From NCBI GenBank assembly GCA_032718475.1, contig JAUCBJ010007380.1:1-46485 (forward strand): a stretch of 46,485 bases of DNA, read 5' to 3'. This stretch comes from Nemertoderma westbladi. Lineage: Eukaryota > Xenacoelomorpha > Nemertodermatida > Nemertodermatidae. A program made the translations under genes and the position numbers. Under the pieces are notes generated by a model. It had not been told where the DNA came from. It saw nothing but the letters and a program-made list of their open reading frames with translations, and searched no databases. Below are positions 44,459-46,485 of this stretch, piece by piece (the stretch's first letter is position 1; each line of letters starts with the position of its first letter).

Positions 44459-46013
44459 TGACTGATGTGGTTGATATAGGTGGTATTGTGGGTGGTTGAT
44501 ACAGGTGGTATTCTGGGTGGTTGATACAGGTGGTATTGTGGGTGATTGATACAGGTGGTATTGTGGGTGTTTGATACAGGTTGTATTGTGAGTGGTTGAT
44601 ACAGGTGGTATTGTGGGTGTTTGATACAGGTTGTATTGTGAGTGGTTGATACAGGTGGTATTGTGGGTGGTTGATACAGGTGGTATTGTGGGTGGTTGAT
44701 ACATGTGGTATTGTGGGTGGTTGATACAGGTGGTATTGTGGGTGGTTGATATAGGTGGTATTGTGGGTGGTTGATACAGGTGGTATTGTGGGTGGTTGAT
44801 AAAGGTGGTATTGTGGGTGTTTGATACAGGTGGTATTGTGGGTGGTTGATACAGGTGTTATTGTGGGTGGTTTATATAGGTGGTATTGTGGGTGGTTGAT
44901 ACAGGTTGTATTGTGAGTGGTTGATACAGGTGGTATTGTGGGTGGTTGATACAGGTGGTATTGTGGGTGGTTGATACAGGTGGTATTGTGGGTGGTTGAT
45001 ACAGGTGGTATTGTGGGTGGTTGATACAGGTGTTATTGTGGGTGGTTTATATAGGTGGTATTGTGGGTGGTTGATACAGGTTGTATTGTGAGTGGTTGAT
45101 ACAGGTGGTATTGTGGGTGGTTGATACAGGTGGTATTGTGGGTGGTTGATACAGGTGGTATTGTGGGTGGTTGATACAGGTGGTATTGTGGGTGGTTGAT
45201 ACATGTGGTATTGTGGGTGGTTGATACAGGTGGTATTGTGGGTGTTTGATACAGGTTGTATTGCGGGTGGTTGATACAGGTGGTATTGTGGGTGGTTGAT
45301 ACAGGTGGTATTGTGGGTGGTTGATACATGTGGTATTGTGGGTGGTTGATACAGGTGGTATTGTGGGTGGTTGATATAGGTGGTATTGTGGGTGGTTGAT
45401 ACAGGTGGTATTGTGGGTGGTTGATAAACGTGGTATTGTGGGTGTTTGATACAGGTGGTATTGTGGGTGGTTGATACAGGTGTTATTGTGGGTGGTTTAT
45501 ATAGGTGGTATTGTGGGTGGTTGATACAGGTTGTATTGTGAGTGGTTGATACAGGTGGTATTGTGGGTGGTTGATACAGGTGGTATTGTGGGTGGTTGAT
45601 ACAGGTGGTATTGTGGGTGGTTGATACAGGTGGTATTGTGGGTGGTTGATACATGTGGTATTGTGGGTGGTTGATACAGGTGGTATTGTGGGTGGTTGAT
45701 ACATGTGGTATTGTGGGTGGTTGATACAGGTGGTATTGTGGGTGGTTGATATAGGTGGTATTGTGGGTGGTTGATACAGGTGGTATTGTGGGTGGTTGAT
45801 ATAGGTGGTATTGTGGGTGGTTGATATAGGTGGTATTGTGGGTGGTTGATACAGGTGGTATTGTGGGTGGTTGATATAGGTGGTATTGTGGGTGGTTGAT
45901 ATAGGTGGTATTGTGGGTGGTTGATACAGGTGGTATTGTGGGTGGTTGATATAGGTGGTATTGTGGGTGGTTGATATAGGTGGTATTGTGGGTGGTTGAT
46001 ATAGGTGGTATTG
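44459..46013. repeat. satellite B, 25-bp monomer, about 62 copies
   Basis: The monomer consists of GGTGGTTGATACAGG followed by TGGTATTGTG. Periodicity holds at 25: the variant TTTATATAGG starts at 44871, 45046 and 45496 (175 and 450 apart, both multiples of 25). The last about 300 bp is dominated by the GATATAGG variant. The minus strand has no stop codon in any frame of the consensus, giving long artificial frames (to 383 codons at 44872-46023) with a 25-residue period. Confidence 0.95.
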
Positions 46014-46485
46014 AACGGCTCAACTCTTGACAAGAACTACCCTGGCCTATTGATAGGCAGGTTGGTTATTGTAATATATTATTAGATTATTATAGTACTG
46101 TATATTTACAGTAGAATCATAATCAATTGGATGATAACGATTGCTAAGCTGAAACATTTTTTTTAAAATAATAGGACAATTTTACATTTGGTTATCGACA
46201 TAATGGATTCTGGTGGAAATTGGAGTTAAGGCATGGTGACATGAGTTTTGGCATGTTTCGCCATAAACTTTATAGCATGTAGGGTATTCCAGTACCATAC
46301 GCGCATTTAGTAACTATCTGACTAGCTGACATCGTTTTGATTTCTAACACACGAATTCAGTAACTCGTTAAATATTTCCCACCATGATGAATTCATTGGA
46401 GCGTCTCGCGTAAGTGACTTAGATAACAAGCCAACAGTCTTGGTATTTCCCCATAATTTGTACTGTAGACTTTCTTCCTATAAAT
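46014..46485. other. unique sequence after the satellites
   Basis: No gene or repeat recognised. TACTGTA near 46095 and TACAGTA near 46108. Confidence 0.5.

Noticed and set aside
41441-46013. CRISPR-like array
   Set aside because: Units are contiguous with no unique spacers, and the genome is clearly that of an animal. These are satellites.
44872-46023. 383-residue repetitive protein gene
   Set aside because: The frame is a by-product of a stop-free 25-bp monomer and starts on TTG. Kept as an observation, not a gene.

Overview
The window reads as nuclear DNA of an animal, most likely a marine invertebrate and perhaps a non-vertebrate deuterostome. The support is AT-rich sequence, genes split by GT-AG introns, and animal extracellular domain families (PAN/Apple, F-type lectin, fibrinogen-related, Gal3ST-type sulfotransferase, BEN, LIM). 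Non-LTR and DNA transposons are plentiful and there are large satellites. The species cannot be named from the sequence. Several reading frames open only on GTG or TTG; I treated those as exon interiors or noise, not starts.

Layout. 1-680 is intergenic with a tRNA-derived SINE head. 703-2153 (+) is the last exon of a BEN-domain protein with a very Gly-rich N-terminal half. 2154-7500 holds small hairpins and poly-C tracts and no gene I can defend. 7644-19819 (-) is one five-exon gene, rebuilt here from splice sites and matching phases. It encodes a secreted 398-residue mosaic: signal peptide, two PAN/Apple-like domains, an EGF-like module and an F-type (fucose-binding-type) lectin domain. Nested antisense in its 5.8 kb intron 3 is a complete two-exon type II membrane sulfotransferase of the galactose-3-O-sulfotransferase family (15510-17291, +). 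Intron 4 carries a hAT-like non-autonomous transposon with an 8-bp target duplication and two inverted copies of a minisatellite-bearing repeat. 21816-22775 (-) is a single-exon, membrane-anchored fibrinogen-related protein.

22.8-26.5 kb is studded with the palindrome TTCTAGAA and contains a long inverted repeat. A 5'-truncated RTE-like retrotransposon sits at its centre, flanked by a 34-bp target duplication. Two more copies lie at 14.5 kb (fragment) and 33.4-36.4 kb (near full length, 13-bp target duplication, inserted into a SINE). 30.0-31.1 kb has a 57-bp minisatellite and a decayed zinc-knuckle reading frame. 36.9-37.7 kb has two foldback hairpins. 40766-40965 (+) is the first coding exon of an actin-binding-LIM-like gene. 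Its following intron runs into about 4.6 kb of satellite: two adjacent arrays with different sequences but the same 25-bp monomer length (41441-44444 and 44459-46013).

Taken together, the 7.6-22.8 kb block has a glycan-recognition theme: two lectin-type genes (F-type and fibrinogen-related) around a glycan-sulfating enzyme. The strongest individual observations are the nested sulfotransferase-in-lectin arrangement, the retrotransposon at the apex of a palindrome, the hAT-like insertion with its paralogous empty site, and the paired 25-bp satellites.
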